Origin: Strigamia acuminata
Lineage: Eukaryota > Arthropoda > Chilopoda > Geophilomorpha > Linotaeniidae
Length of the DNA stretch: 64,000 nt
Reading direction: 5' to 3'
NCBI GenBank assembly: GCA_949358305.1
Contig: OX442314.1
Coordinates: forward strand, 50,228,581 to 50,292,580
The translations under genes were made by a program, and so were the position numbers. Numbering within the stretch: the stretch's first letter is position 1; every line of letters begins with the position of its first letter. Under the pieces are notes generated by a model. The model was given only the letters and a program-made list of their open reading frames with translations, had not been told where the DNA came from and ran no database searches. Below are positions 54,467 to 64,000 of the stretch, in pieces.

Positions 54467-54644
54467 ACTTAGATTCCCAATGACTTTCCCGGTGTGGGTG
54501 GAAGGTCCTCGTCGTCGGTGTCCTTATTCTCAAGTGGAATACAAAAGTGGCGATTCGGGCGGACGTTTGGGACTTGAGGACGGCGGCTGAAAATGCTGCG
54601 AGGACGGACATTGTTGGTTGTTGTCAGCACGCGTGCATGAATGT
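54467..54644 (-). CDS. Possible terminal coding exon of an unknown gene
   Basis: After a CTTGCTAG acceptor-like site a frame encodes IHARVLTTTNNVRPRSIFSR, a basic stretch, then NKDTDDEDLPPTPGKSLGI and stop. The acidic, proline-containing tail looks like a protein C-terminus, and base composition is richer in GC than the flanks. No upstream exon was found, and no family is recognised. Confidence 0.25.
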
Positions 54645-55228
54645 CTAGCAAGTGACAAATGAAAAAAGGGGACCACGTTGATTCCAGGGGGTGGGTGCTT
54701 AAGATAATAGCTCCATTTCACGTGACTTGACAGTGGTATCTTCAAATTCCTTGTGAACACATAATTTTAATCTGTAGTTTAGGACATTTGTCATCCGGTG
54801 ACGAACAGGAAAGATTGTTGTTCTTGATTTGGAGAATTCGAGAGTTCAGATTTATTAATGCAATTTTATGCATTTTTTAAGAAAATAATTTGATGTTGAC
54901 ATTTTTTTTCTGTAAGACGTGTTCAACGATTAAAAAGAATTAAATGACAATTTAAAATAGGCTAAACCGTAGGCCTTTCGACGATTTCTCAAAATTTTAG
55001 ACCAATTTCATTTCGGAATAATTTCATTGTAAACACATTCCGATAAAGCGTTACGTTGAATTAACGTAACCGGAAATAGAACGTTGGTTCAACGTGACCA
55101 GAGCGCAACGTATGCAGTACGTTACCGTGTACATAAAGTGCTGATAATCCGAATTCGGAACATTCATTGCCTGTTCTCGATCTTAAGAACACGTTCAAAT
55201 TGCGGAAACTAAAAGCTCAAAAATCGAA

Positions 55229-56455
55229 ATGGCTCGAAACGAAGTACCGAAGATAAAGGAGTTCATGGGAGGTGCGTCGGGGATTTCGCAACTTACGACG
55301 CAACCGAAATTGCGACAAATCCAGCGGAAGTGTCAAGATCTGTGCGCGCGGAGAAGAGATAGCGGGTTTGATGGCGCCCAACCGGTATCGATGGAGAATA
55401 TCAAATTGTTGATCAACGAACCGTACAAAGTTACCTGGAAGGCAGATAGCACGAGATACATGATATTGATCGATGGCAAGAAAGATGGCAAGAACGAGGT
55501 CTATTTAATCGACCGGGACAATTGCGTGTTCCACGCCCCGTATTTCCGCTTTCCACGATGGAAGTTTCCCCGCGAAAACTTGTACGGGACGTTGATCGAT
55601 GGGGAAATGGTGATTGATCGGGTCGATGGCAACGCTTTTCCGAATTTCCTCATTTGTGACATCGTTTCTTTTGAGTATTTGGAAGTCGGTAAGACCGATC
55701 TCGATCGCAGGCTGCTCTGCATTCAGAAGGAGGTGATCGATCCGCGACAGCTTGCGAAGAAGAACGGTCTCATCGACAAGACCAAAGAAGCGTTCGGTGT
55801 CAAAATGAAGGAATTTCGAGGCGTGGCAGAGTCGCGTAAATTTCTCGGAGACTTTGCGAAACGGTTGCCACACGTGGCAGATGGTTTAATTTATCAACCA
55901 ATTAATAGCTCGAATATAAACGTTCTAAGTTGGAGCAATCGCACTCCAATCACAGAAGAGCAGCTTCTTGATGCTGTGGAAAGAAAAAAACGACCAGAAA
56001 CACAAAAACCACGAACGCGTTCGCCGGCATTAAAACGCCCTCGGTTTGAAGACAAATGCGCTATCGAGGAGGACGAACCACCACATAAGCGCGAACGTAT
56101 CGAACTGCCTACTGATGTCGAGCCGGAAGTGCAGGCTCCCATTACTGCCGAGACTGAAGTTCCAATGGTTGAGCCAGAGGTTCCAATGGTTGAGCCAGAG
56201 GTTCCAATGGTTGAGCCAGAGGTTCCAATGGTTGAGCCAGAGGTTCCAATGGTTGAGCCAGAGGTTCCAATGGTTGAGCCAGAGGTTCCAATGGTTGAGC
56301 CAGAGGTTCCAATGGTTGAGCCAGAGGTTCCAATGACCGAGCAGGAAGTCCAAGAGGCCAAGACTTCCGAGCCCACTTCAGTATTGTATTCAGACCTATT
56401 TCTGAGCGATACTGATAGTGACGGCGACGAGAATAGTGATAGTGATCATAATTAA
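55229..56455 (+). CDS. mRNA guanylyltransferase-like protein (capping-enzyme C-terminal domain), intronless, altered motif I, repetitive tail
   Basis: The 408-aa frame matches the guanylyltransferase half of the animal mRNA capping enzyme, which normally caps RNA polymerase II transcripts in the nucleus. Recognisable parts: TTQPKLRQIQRKC (about 23-36), GAQPVSMENIKLLI, the nucleotidyl-lysine motif, LIDRDNCVFH, LYGTLIDGEMVIDR, NGLIDKTKEAF, DGLIYQPINS. In motif I the usual Lys-x-Asp-Gly is KADS: Gly replaced by Ser, Lys kept. The motif V region reads INVLSWSN without the expected lysines, and the OB-fold is missing. The N-terminal RNA triphosphatase domain is also absent. After a basic stretch (about 248-287) come eight copies of VPMVEPE coded by 21-bp repeats (about 56158-56335) and an acidic Ser/Asp end. 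No introns: probably a retrocopy with a new tail, still open along its length. Confidence 0.85.
   Translation: MARNEVPKIKEFMGGASGISQLTTQPKLRQIQRKCQDLCARRRDSGFDGAQPVSMENIKLLINEPYKVTWKADSTRYMILIDGKKDGKNEVYLIDRDNCVFHAPYFRFPRWKFPRENLYGTLIDGEMVIDRVDGNAFPNFLICDIVSFEYLEVGKTDLDRRLLCIQKEVIDPRQLAKKNGLIDKTKEAFGVKMKEFRGVAESRKFLGDFAKRLPHVADGLIYQPINSSNINVLSWSNRTPITEEQLLDAVERKKRPETQKPRTRSPALKRPRFEDKCAIEEDEPPHKRERIELPTDVEPEVQAPITAETEVPMVEPEVPMVEPEVPMVEPEVPMVEPEVPMVEPEVPMVEPEVPMVEPEVPMVEPEVPMTEQEVQEAKTSEPTSVLYSDLFLSDTDSDGDENSDSDHN
56161..56335 (+). repeat. 21-bp coding minisatellite in the guanylyltransferase-like gene
   Basis: Eight nearly perfect units code for VPMVEPE. Copy number may vary between individuals. 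Confidence 0.92.
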
Positions 56456-56754
56456 AGGCAACAAATTATTTCCTTCCTAAAATGATTTTAATTTCCCCCA
56501 TTCAAAACTATTTAACTATTTGACTATTTGAAATCCAGCAAACCGGATGGATCAGTCCGCATATGCCTCGACATAAGCCGTAAAGAAGGCAGTGAAAAGA
56601 TGTCGACATCCATTACCGGCCATGAAGGAAGTACTCGTGGAAGTCGATGAGGCGGAATTGATTACCAAGTTGAACTGTACATGAGGATATTTACAAATCA
56701 AATTAAAAGAAGAGTCACGAGTCACAGTTTTTGTTACTCTGTGACTGGTATGGT

Positions 56755-57040
56755 CTTGGCCAAGGTAACCTGGGGACTGGGTATCCTGGTTTGGGATGCT
56801 TACTCACATAATAATGACAAGGAGACTCCATATTGCTGGTTGTTGGCCTTATTAATATCGTTGTCTAGGGGTTGGGATCTCCCATCTCACTGTGTGGAGT
56901 GCTGTTAGACACGCTACACCGGCAACCGTCCCGTCGCACACAGGGCAGAAGCCCCATGTACGACGCGGTCGATTACGTCGGAAGAACATTCCGCTGTACT
57001 CACCTACAGCCTATGTAGCCACTCATGGTAATGCAGCAGT
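56755..57040 (+). repeat. Single copy of the 44157-45417 repeat family
   Basis: Shares GGTTGTTGGCC, TTGTCTAGGGG, CGTCGCACACAGGGC and CCTACAGCC with both arms of the inverted repeat in intron 6 of the DEG/ENaC gene. Confidence 0.6.
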
Positions 57041-57170
57041 CATCCATGGTTTCCATGGTTTCCATGCTTCAATTTTGTTCAATTTTGCTGATTTACATAA
57101 GAGTGCTAAATATTAAATTGTCATTATCCAATTTAAGGAGGTGTACAGTGGTGGTAAAAAAAATGGTCTC

Positions 57171-57272
57171 AGTCCAGCTGGAAGCTCACCTGCTTCCATT
57201 TGTCACAAGCCGCTCCTGGTGGACACAGCCAGAAAGGCTCATTCTGCAGGTGAGCTTCAAGCTGGACTGGGA
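57171..57272. repeat. Short inverted repeat (hairpin)
   Basis: AGTCCAGCTGGAAGCTCACC and its near-perfect inverse (to 57272) surround about 50 bases. Confidence 0.7.
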
Positions 57273-57437
57273 CTATCGGTTCCAGTGCAATGATAAACTG
57301 ACCGACAGAAATAAAATCTGTCCTAGATCCTGTATTCATTTGCACTCGATTGAGTTGAATTCTAACATCCACGCCATGTTCGTTTCAGTATTAATTCTAT
57401 CTTTCGAATCGCGTTGGCCAGTCAACTATATTCTAAT

Positions 57438-57734
57438 CAGGGGTCGGCAAATAATTTTAAGTGGGGTCCGAATACTATTGAAAATTTTTATCGAGGTCCA
57501 AAAAAAACACTTAAAAACCTTACTAAAAACCTTAGAAAACGGAAAAAACACTTAAAAACCAAATAAACCTCCCAATAGACACACACAACCCAAAAAATAC
57601 CAATAAAACCTAAAAAACAGGAAAAACAAGGAAAAAAACACCGAAAAACCAAAGAAACCGAGGGAAAAACGTCGCTAAACTGTCACCGCGGTCCAAGTTT
57701 CGACCTTCCGCGGTCCGCCCGTTGCCGACCGCTG
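57438..57734. mobile_element. hAT-type MITE E5 with CAGGGGTCGGCAA ends
   Basis: CAGGGGTCGGCAA at 57438 and TTGCCGACCGCTG ending at 57734 form imperfect inverted ends; the flanks ATTCTAAT and TTCTAAAT are similar but not equal. The core is A-rich and noncoding. It ends 13 bp from the LTR of element F. Confidence 0.6.
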
Positions 57735-57747
57735 TTCTAAATTATAT

Positions 57748-58710
57748 TGCTGCGATCCGGGTTTTTATCCACTTAATTTCTAATAAATTAAGCAGAAACC
57801 GCAGGTGAATGCTTTACAAGACTTATATCGCGGCCGAAACTTGTCTAGGGTTAAGTTTAGGGAAATAAAGGCACAATTTAATATGGTAATAAAAATCACA
57901 CAAATATTTATTCTTTAAATTACAATATATATTAAAAACGATGGAAATATCACAGAATGCGACAAGTCGCAAGAATAAATGAGCGGGAACAAAGGAAGGG
58001 CTTGCAACGACTGTTGCAAGCTACAAAGCGTCAGAAATGGCGCTTAAACAACGAGATGTTGTTGATCGAAGGCAAATGTCTTCGTTCTCGGCAAACTCAC
58101 GAACGATGGTCGAAGACGATGGTTCTCGTGGGTTTCTTCTACGGCTCGTGCGACGGCTCGGCGGCGGTGGTTGACGGCTGTAGGCGTCTGGTCCAGGTAC
58201 GATGGCGATGGTTGCCGTTCGCGCGGCAACGATGGCGATGGTTCACTTGGATCAGGAAACTTCTTCTTCTCGATAGCTGGAATTAGCGACGGCTAATTCA
58301 AGCTGAATTGCTGGCTTTGTGCTTTGGATGACACAAAGATAGCAGATGAAACTGAGTTACAACGGTCCTCTATCAATACGTATTGTCGGAGCAAATATCG
58401 CAGTGATGTTGAGGTTGTTGTTGTATTTTTCAGAGTCCCGATTTGAGCCAAGACGCGAGCCCAGCACGCTTCAATATTGCGCAGAAAACCTGCGCACTTA
58501 GCTCAAATGGGTGCAACTAGTGGTTATTACACCATATTGCACCATAACGGCTAATAACCGTTTTCACCCCGGACAACCTGGGGTGATATGTGCCTAGAGA
58601 GGATTTCTCCCCTCGGTCACATGATCTGACTTGGCGTGTGCCACAGTCAAATTAATTAGAAGATAATTAATTTAATCTTCTAAGTTGGTGAATATTTTGA
58701 GATCACCACA
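57748..58710 (-). repeat. 3' LTR of element F
   Basis: On the minus strand it starts TGTGGTGATC at 58710, right after a purine tract, and ends GATCGCAGCA at 57748. The ends are inverse to each other at most positions. 963 bp. The 5' LTR should lie right of the window. Confidence 0.7.
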
Positions 58711-58724
58711 CATCCCCCCATTTA
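58711..58724 (-). promoter_or_regulatory. Polypurine tract of element F
   Basis: TTAAATGGGGGGATG on the minus strand directly before the LTR start. Confidence 0.75.
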
Positions 58725-58762
58725 AGACGAATCTTACATGGAGAGAAAATGAACGAACCAAT

Positions 58763-61555
58763 TTATGATTCGTCCATGGTCTGAGTTCGCTCAGGCGTCA
58801 ACGGGCGCATCATATCCGTGGTGTCGTCCCTCGGGTTGGACCGCTCGTTAACCGTACACAGGTCGCGACCTGCGTTTGGTCCGGAGACCATTCCAGGGTT
58901 GACATGAAGCCAAACCTGGATGATTCTTGCCGAGTTCGCTCGGTTGAAGCATCCTAGCGCCGCGAACTCGATTGGATCCTCTGGCGCTAATCGTGCTCTC
59001 AGGAGTCGATCATGGAGCACCGATGGTGGGCTTAACACCCGGATGTGGTCCTCGAGCCACATAAACACCTGCCTCGACAACTTGTGGTTGTTGCTAAGCA
59101 GTGTTCGCGTATCCGGCGTCAAATAGAAGTGCGGATACAGGCGCATTAGGGTCTTGAAAGCCGACTCTTTTTTCAGCGGCTTGACCTTCGTCTCCGGCTT
59201 GGCTGGCGGCGGCGGCGGACGTGAGTCTTCCGTCGTGGCATCGTCAAACTGGCACTGCGGGCCCAAGAAAACCAACGCGGGTGCGGAGGTTGACGAGGGT
59301 GTGACGCCTCGTCCCGGTGCTCGACCCATACCGGGGAGCTGACGGGTTTTGACTACCCGTTGAACTCCGGCTGGAGTTTGAGAACTTCCGGCGTTCTCTG
59401 GCCAAAATGAACATCCAGCGCCCTCTTGGGCCGACTGGAAAACAGCCAGTGACGCAGCTGCTGTGGCGCTTGTAACTGGAAGCGGTGGTCTTCCGGTCAT
59501 TCGCGCCGTGGCCTTCGCAAAGGACCACTCGGTTCGCAACCGAACGGCGGCCTCTTCTTCGGTCTCACCGTTTGCTACGACTTGCTTTATTAGCTCGGCT
59601 AAGATCGTAGGCGGGTCGAGCCTGAGGTGGTACCACAGCTCGACTTTCTTCTCCGACAGGCCCATCGGCGCGGTCCAAAGGTACGTTATGGCCGCTAACG
59701 CCTGTCCTGGCGAAGGAAGAACACCAGGGTACAACACCCTAGTCATCCCCGGAATTAGCTGACGCTGAAAATCCATCAGACGGGGATCATCAATGGTATT
59801 GATGTCGGAGACTTCTAGCCTTTCAGCTAGTCTCTGCCAGTCCTTCTGCGACTCGGCGATCTGGGCGCTTTGGTATGCGTCCAGCTTCTGGAGCACTTCC
59901 TGCTGTGCTCTAATGGGTTGCTGCTCGTAGCAGGTCCATTGTGGGCCGAATGACTCACTAAAAAATGGCCGGAGTTGCAGGTTGCTAACTCCAGCCGGCA
60001 AGCGGGAAACATATCCTTGTTCGGGCAAGCGGCTAGCATGTCCAGGTACTGGCACGCTACAGTCGGGAGAAATATCACCGACAACACGTCTCATGGCGTA
60101 TGGAGTAGCCGAGTTGTCCACTTTGAACGTGGAGGCGGTTCGGCTACTTCGGGCGGACTTAATTGTGGAGTCCGATTCAAAACTCAGCGAAGACGACGAG
60201 CCAAACGACTCTGGTGTCCGTCCTCGTCGCGACTGCGGGCGTGATGGCTGCGCGTCAGTCGAATATGGGCGTGATCGCTTCTGACGTTCCTCTCGATCGC
60301 GGCTTGATTCGCGGAACATCGGTCGGACTGGAACCGGCGGAGGGAGTTGCCCCACCCTCAAATCCTCGTCTTGCGGCGGAGGATTGATGGCCGCTGGGGC
60401 CGGAATTTCATCTTCTTGATAAAAAGGGAGAGCGCAACGCGCTTGCTCCTCTGCCTCGTGTTCTCGAGCCAGTTGTCGATTTTCGTCGACGCGAAGCTGC
60501 ACCGCGGCAGCTCTGAGTGCTTTGGACGGGAAAAATCCCGGAAAATCGTTAAAACACCCGGCGAGCGCCAACTGGTGGAGCTCGGTTTGTGTGACGGGAA
60601 GTTGTGGGTTCCCGTCACGAACGGATTTGCGATACCGTTTAACGACTTCGCGTTGTGTCGTCTTGAGGTTCTTCCTCAATTGGGTTAGAGCACCGTAATT
60701 AATTCCGGTACTCTTTAGCGCTCTTCTGCGCTCGTGACGCTCTCGTGGCGTCACTGGCCACTGGTTGTGCAGCAACTCTGCTGCAAGCGGTCCTGGGGGG
60801 CTCTCGTCGAGCGTCCACTCGATTTCGTCGACACCGTCCACGTGAAGGCGCTCGATGAATCTTCCTTTTGCACCAAATCCTTGCAGCGCTGATCTGCTGA
60901 AGTCGTGGCGCAACTTCCACCAGGTATTGTTTGCCGTCTTCAGTCTTCTGATTTTTTCGGGCAATGCCGCTCGAAAAATCAGCGGGTGCTGAGTCGGCAC
61001 GTGATCGGGAAGCGCGAATGGCGTTTCTCGATCCCTCTCGATCTGTATTCGAAGAAAAATAAATAAATTAGTTTATTTAAAAATAAACAAATAATTTCTT
61101 ATTTGAAATATTTTTTAAGCTTAGCGCTTGTGGCTGTGAGTCACTAAGGGATGTTGGTTGTCATGGCAACTCCCTTCGCACATGCTTGAAGCACGTGACT
61201 TTTATAGCCGCCATTTTTATTTTTTAGCGGCTTGTGTTTGAAGTCAGGAAAAGTGAAATTACTCAATTTTTCTGACTTAAACACTTGGTAAAAATTTATT
61301 CTAATAATTTACCCGTTGTTGAAGCGTCAATTGAACGTCTTCATTTGCCCCTTCCATGGGCATTTCTCCGTCCGCCTGGAGTTGGATCGCTTCCTCGTCC
61401 ATTCTCTTTCGTTTTCCGGTAATTTCGGAAATTCTTTCGTCTTGAAAGAGAAATAATACATAAATCTTATGTTTTATCAAATTTTTCATACAGAAAAATT
61501 ACTTACGATCAGGTTGTCGAACTATTCGGGTCGTAACGTAGGCGATGCGATGCAT
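58763..61555 (-). CDS. Third ORF of element F, three exons, 818 aa, unknown function
   Basis: Exon 1 61555-61507 starts with ATG (MHRIAYVTTR) and ends at a perfect GTAAGT. Exon 2 61440-61313 follows a TTTCTCTTTCAAG acceptor and ends at CGG/GTAAAT. Exon 3 61042-58763 follows TTTTTCTTCGAATACAG. Phases match, and the total of 2457 nt gives 818 aa. Introns are 66 and 270 nt. The start of exon 2 encodes GKRKRMDEEA, a possible nuclear import signal. Residues about 95-230 are basic and Leu-rich (LTQLRKNLKTTQREVVKRYR). A Ser/Arg-rich disordered region (about 270-360) follows, then a more ordered part with YLWTAPMGLSEKKVELWYHL and EEEAAVRLRTEWSFAKATAR. A C-terminal part holds LMRLYPHFYLTPDTRTLLS. No signal peptide, membrane helix or fusion peptide is seen, so it is not a normal Env. 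It starts 190 bp after the pol stop and ends 53 bp before the LTR. Confidence 0.75.
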
Positions 61556-61744
61556 ACACTCTCGAAACTTTTGAAAAAGTGACTAAGTTCGTTGATTGCA
61601 AACACGAACTTGGATTAGAGACGCTTTGTGACGTCACTAATTATAACGTATGATTAACGTTGTCATTCGAGTGGGTACTACGAATGACGTCACGAGATTG
61701 CTTTCTCGGATCTTTTGGGTAAACCCAAAAGGTGAAAGACAACA

Positions 61745-64000
61745 CTATGTCTTGGCTCGCGGAACGCGAGATCTCAAGTTGTACTTTGACTTTCGCGAAG
61801 TACAATCCAACTTGTTTAGATTGTCATCAGCATCGTCTCCAATGTCAGATGAGTTATATACTTCATTGTTTGAAATTTTCTCTTTTTCTAAAAACATTTC
61901 CTTTTCTAGATTTTCATCAAGAGAAACATTTTCAAGTCGCTGGTTTATTTCATCGACTTCGTTATTTTTGAGTTTCGATTTTTTACTCGATTCCGTGTTT
62001 TCGACAGGAATTTTGGATAATTTAGCATCATCCAAGGTATTAACAATATTTTTTGTTTTTTGACCCACTTCCTCCCCTTCCAGCCAAATTTCTTGGTTGA
62101 AAACGGGAAAGTACGGCATTAATTCAGTGCCGTGAACAGCTGGATAAATTTTATTATTACTCAGCCGTCGAAGTTGAAAGGCGCCTCCTTGTAACCTTTT
62201 GATAATTACATAAGGCCCATTCCTTTTCGGTGAAATGCCTGCTGCTATTCCTTTAGCGGCATTTGAGAGAATATGAGACTCTCGCCAGACTAAATCATTT
62301 TGTCTGAAGTTGTCGAATTTCTTATCTGATTTTTCAGCTTCGACACGGCGTCTCAAATCTAAGACGTGAGACATCATATGCTGATACGTCTCTGCAATTA
62401 TTGTTTCTAATTTCTGAACATATAAATGCGGATTTTTTGGATCAATGACTAAAATTCCTTCCGGAATTCTTGGATCCCAAGGAATTCTTAATTCTCGGAA
62501 AAAATTTAAGAAAGCAGGAGAATAATCTCTGCCTCTTGTTACAGTTGTTCTCAAACTGAATGCAAATTCGCGTAGATACTCATCCCATTGGTCATGAATA
62601 TCTAAATAAATCGAAACTAAATATTTAATATCTCGATTGGTTCTCTCCACAGGATTGCTTTGTGGATGATAAATCGATGTCGGTGTTCGCGACATGTCGA
62701 ATTTTTTGCAAAATTCTTTATAGACCTGTGATCGAAATTGTGGTCCATTATCACTTATGATTTGTCTCGGAAATCCGAAAGTCATTGATAAGTGATAAAT
62801 TGTGTTGGCAACTTTTATTGCCGTTGGATTACACATTGGAAATAATTCGGGCCAATGTGTAGCGACATCTACGATGACGCAAATGTGGGTATTGTTTTTT
62901 CTGGTTCTTGGTTTGGGACCAGACAAATCCACACTGAGGCAGTCAAATGGTCCAAATGGTCCAATTTGAGCGCCTTCAATTTCGGTCTTTGATCTCGGCT
63001 TACATGCCTGACATCCTTGACAATGTTGAATAAAACGTGTAATATCACGTTTCATACCTTTCCAGGTATAAACTCTTCGAGTTCGGTACATTGTCCTCGC
63101 AATGCCTGGGTGGCCGGACAGTGGATGTCCGTGCATCAACCAAATGATTTTATAAATCAATTTTCTTGGCACAACAACTTTAAGTGCCCTACCATCCTCT
63201 CCTAATTCATCGGTAGAGGTAGGATGATAATGGAGTAACATATCTTCTTCAATGAGATAAGTACTCGCGTGTCTTTCAAAATTTCTTCTTTGAAGACGAG
63301 TTACTATGTAACTTGGATATTGCTTGTTTAACAAGTAATTGCGAATATGTTGGCAAAATTGGTCTGCTTTTTGCGCCGCAATAATGTCATCTCTCGTTGG
63401 AGGATCACATTCTAATTGCTTAGCAATTTTAGCTGCAAATGCTTTAATTAAAACATTTGTTGTTGGCAGCTCGAATTTTTTAGCCATCATAGCTCTTAAT
63501 TCGACGTCAGGGGTTCCTGACGGATCATGCATGTTAATACAAAAATTAATTAATGCTTGATCGTCGTCATTAACTATTATTGACTTGGGTAATTCGTTCA
63601 ATTTTCCCATTTGCCAACTTCGGCAAGGAGATGGACAATATGATAATAAATCATCATTATCGCCATCGTCTTCTGGTTCGTCAGGTGCGCTGACAGGTGC
63701 ACGTGACAATGCGTCTGCTATTACATTTAGCGGACCTTTGACGTATTGTATTTCGAACGAATACGCCATCAGCTCCATTTGCCAACGAGCTAATCTGCCC
63801 GACGGGTCAGATAACGACATCAACCACTTAAGTGCTTGGTGATCCGTTTGTACAGTGAATGTAGTGTACTCTAAGTATGGGCGAAATTTGCGTAATCCCC
63901 ATACTACTGCGAGACATTCTAATTCTGTCACAGTATAATTCTTTTCAGCGGGTTGCAAGCTTCTGCTTGCATACACGCATGGCATTTCGACTTCTTGGCC
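61745..64000 (-). CDS. Pol of element F, C-terminal part: RNase H and integrase; partial at right edge
   Basis: The frame is open to position 64000 and ends at 61745. RNase H: ASRSLQPAEKNYTVTELECL, VQTDHQALKWL and ADALSRAPV. Integrase zinc region: HGHPLSGHPG and CQGCQAC. Core: CLSVDLSGP (Asp 1), ISDNGPQF (Asp 2), HPQSNPVERTNRD (Glu), so the three catalytic acids are present. Then the usual C-terminal small barrel (NDLVWRESH, GPYVIIKRLQGGAFQLR). The protein ends in a Lys/Glu/Asn-rich tail with YNLRSRVPRAKT, a type of end seen in other gypsy pol proteins. No chromodomain. Upstream parts are outside the window. Confidence 0.92.
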   Translation of the reverse strand, partial: GQEVEMPCVYASRSLQPAEKNYTVTELECLAVVWGLRKFRPYLEYTTFTVQTDHQALKWLMSLSDPSGRLARWQMELMAYSFEIQYVKGPLNVIADALSRAPVSAPDEPEDDGDNDDLLSYCPSPCRSWQMGKLNELPKSIIVNDDDQALINFCINMHDPSGTPDVELRAMMAKKFELPTTNVLIKAFAAKIAKQLECDPPTRDDIIAAQKADQFCQHIRNYLLNKQYPSYIVTRLQRRNFERHASTYLIEEDMLLHYHPTSTDELGEDGRALKVVVPRKLIYKIIWLMHGHPLSGHPGIARTMYRTRRVYTWKGMKRDITRFIQHCQGCQACKPRSKTEIEGAQIGPFGPFDCLSVDLSGPKPRTRKNNTHICVIVDVATHWPELFPMCNPTAIKVANTIYHLSMTFGFPRQIISDNGPQFRSQVYKEFCKKFDMSRTPTSIYHPQSNPVERTNRDIKYLVSIYLDIHDQWDEYLREFAFSLRTTVTRGRDYSPAFLNFFRELRIPWDPRIPEGILVIDPKNPHLYVQKLETIIAETYQHMMSHVLDLRRRVEAEKSDKKFDNFRQNDLVWRESHILSNAAKGIAAGISPKRNGPYVIIKRLQGGAFQLRRLSNNKIYPAVHGTELMPYFPVFNQEIWLEGEEVGQKTKNIVNTLDDAKLSKIPVENTESSKKSKLKNNEVDEINQRLENVSLDENLEKEMFLEKEKISNNEVYNSSDIGDDADDNLNKLDCTSRKSKYNLRSRVPRAKT

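Larger units (their letters stand above)
57748..64000 (-). mobile_element. Ty3/gypsy-type LTR retrotransposon F, 3' part
   Basis: On the minus strand: end of reverse transcriptase/RNase H region and integrase (64000-61745), a spliced third ORF (61555-58763), polypurine tract and 3' LTR. Gag, protease and most of reverse transcriptase lie beyond the right edge. No stop or frameshift is visible in pol, so this copy may be recent. Confidence 0.85.

Noticed and set aside
56030-56376. Long frames opposite and alongside the guanylyltransferase-like gene tail
   Set aside because: They are shadows of the 21-bp coding repeat.

Overview
The window is eukaryotic, AT-rich DNA from an animal, most likely an arthropod or another ecdysozoan-like invertebrate. 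The reasons are a multi-exon DEG/ENaC channel gene with clean GT-AG introns, an intronless C2H2 zinc-finger gene, a capping-enzyme-like retrocopy, and a dense load of Ty3/gypsy-type LTR elements, hAT transposons and LINE remnants. Nothing looks prokaryotic. The species cannot be named from sequence alone.

Layout. Positions 1-20127 are one large Ty3/gypsy-type element (A, minus strand): 5' LTR at 19450-20127, gag 19351-17444 broken by one in-frame TAG, pol 17477-13805 (protease, reverse transcriptase, RNase H), then a 9.6-kb insertion, then the rest of pol with integrase (4166-2232), and a third ORF (1501 to the window edge) with a paired CxxCxGxG cysteine motif. The insertion is element B (4167-13804), also minus strand. 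It has two 1.9-kb LTRs that look identical, a 4-bp target duplication, one unfamiliar 493-aa ORF, no reverse transcriptase, and a long leader with three tandem copies of its primer binding site. From 20251 to about 26100 there is a nine-finger C2H2 gene, hAT and LINE fragments and an 18-bp satellite. Positions 26136-35494 are a plus-strand gypsy-type element (C) with 214-bp LTRs and a 5-bp target duplication. Its reverse transcriptase is split at 28354-32298 by parts of two related elements in opposite orientation (D and D'). D' encodes a chimeric Gag whose capsid part is replaced by about 280 aa of coiled coil. A hAT element carrying a BED finger (35570-36553) and a LINE tail follow.

Positions 51359-40323 (minus) hold the main host gene. 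Eleven exons can be joined in a consistent frame to give a 776-aa protein with two complete DEG/ENaC-like units in tandem. One uninterrupted exon runs from the second membrane helix of unit 1 into the first membrane helix of unit 2, and the five intron phases of unit 1 recur in the same order in unit 2. Its introns hold three CAGTGTTG-type hAT MITEs, a solo LTR, a large inverted repeat and a 20-bp satellite. Positions 55229-56455 (plus) encode an intronless mRNA guanylyltransferase-like protein with an altered nucleotidyl-transfer motif and a repetitive acidic tail. The right end (57748-64000, minus) is the 3' part of another gypsy-type element (F): pol, then a three-exon 818-aa ORF with good splice sites, a polypurine tract and a 963-bp LTR.

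Strongest candidates for undescribed biology: the tandem DEG/ENaC gene, the intron-containing third ORF of element F, the coiled-coil Gag chimera, the CxxCxGxG ORF of element A, and element B with its multiplied primer site.
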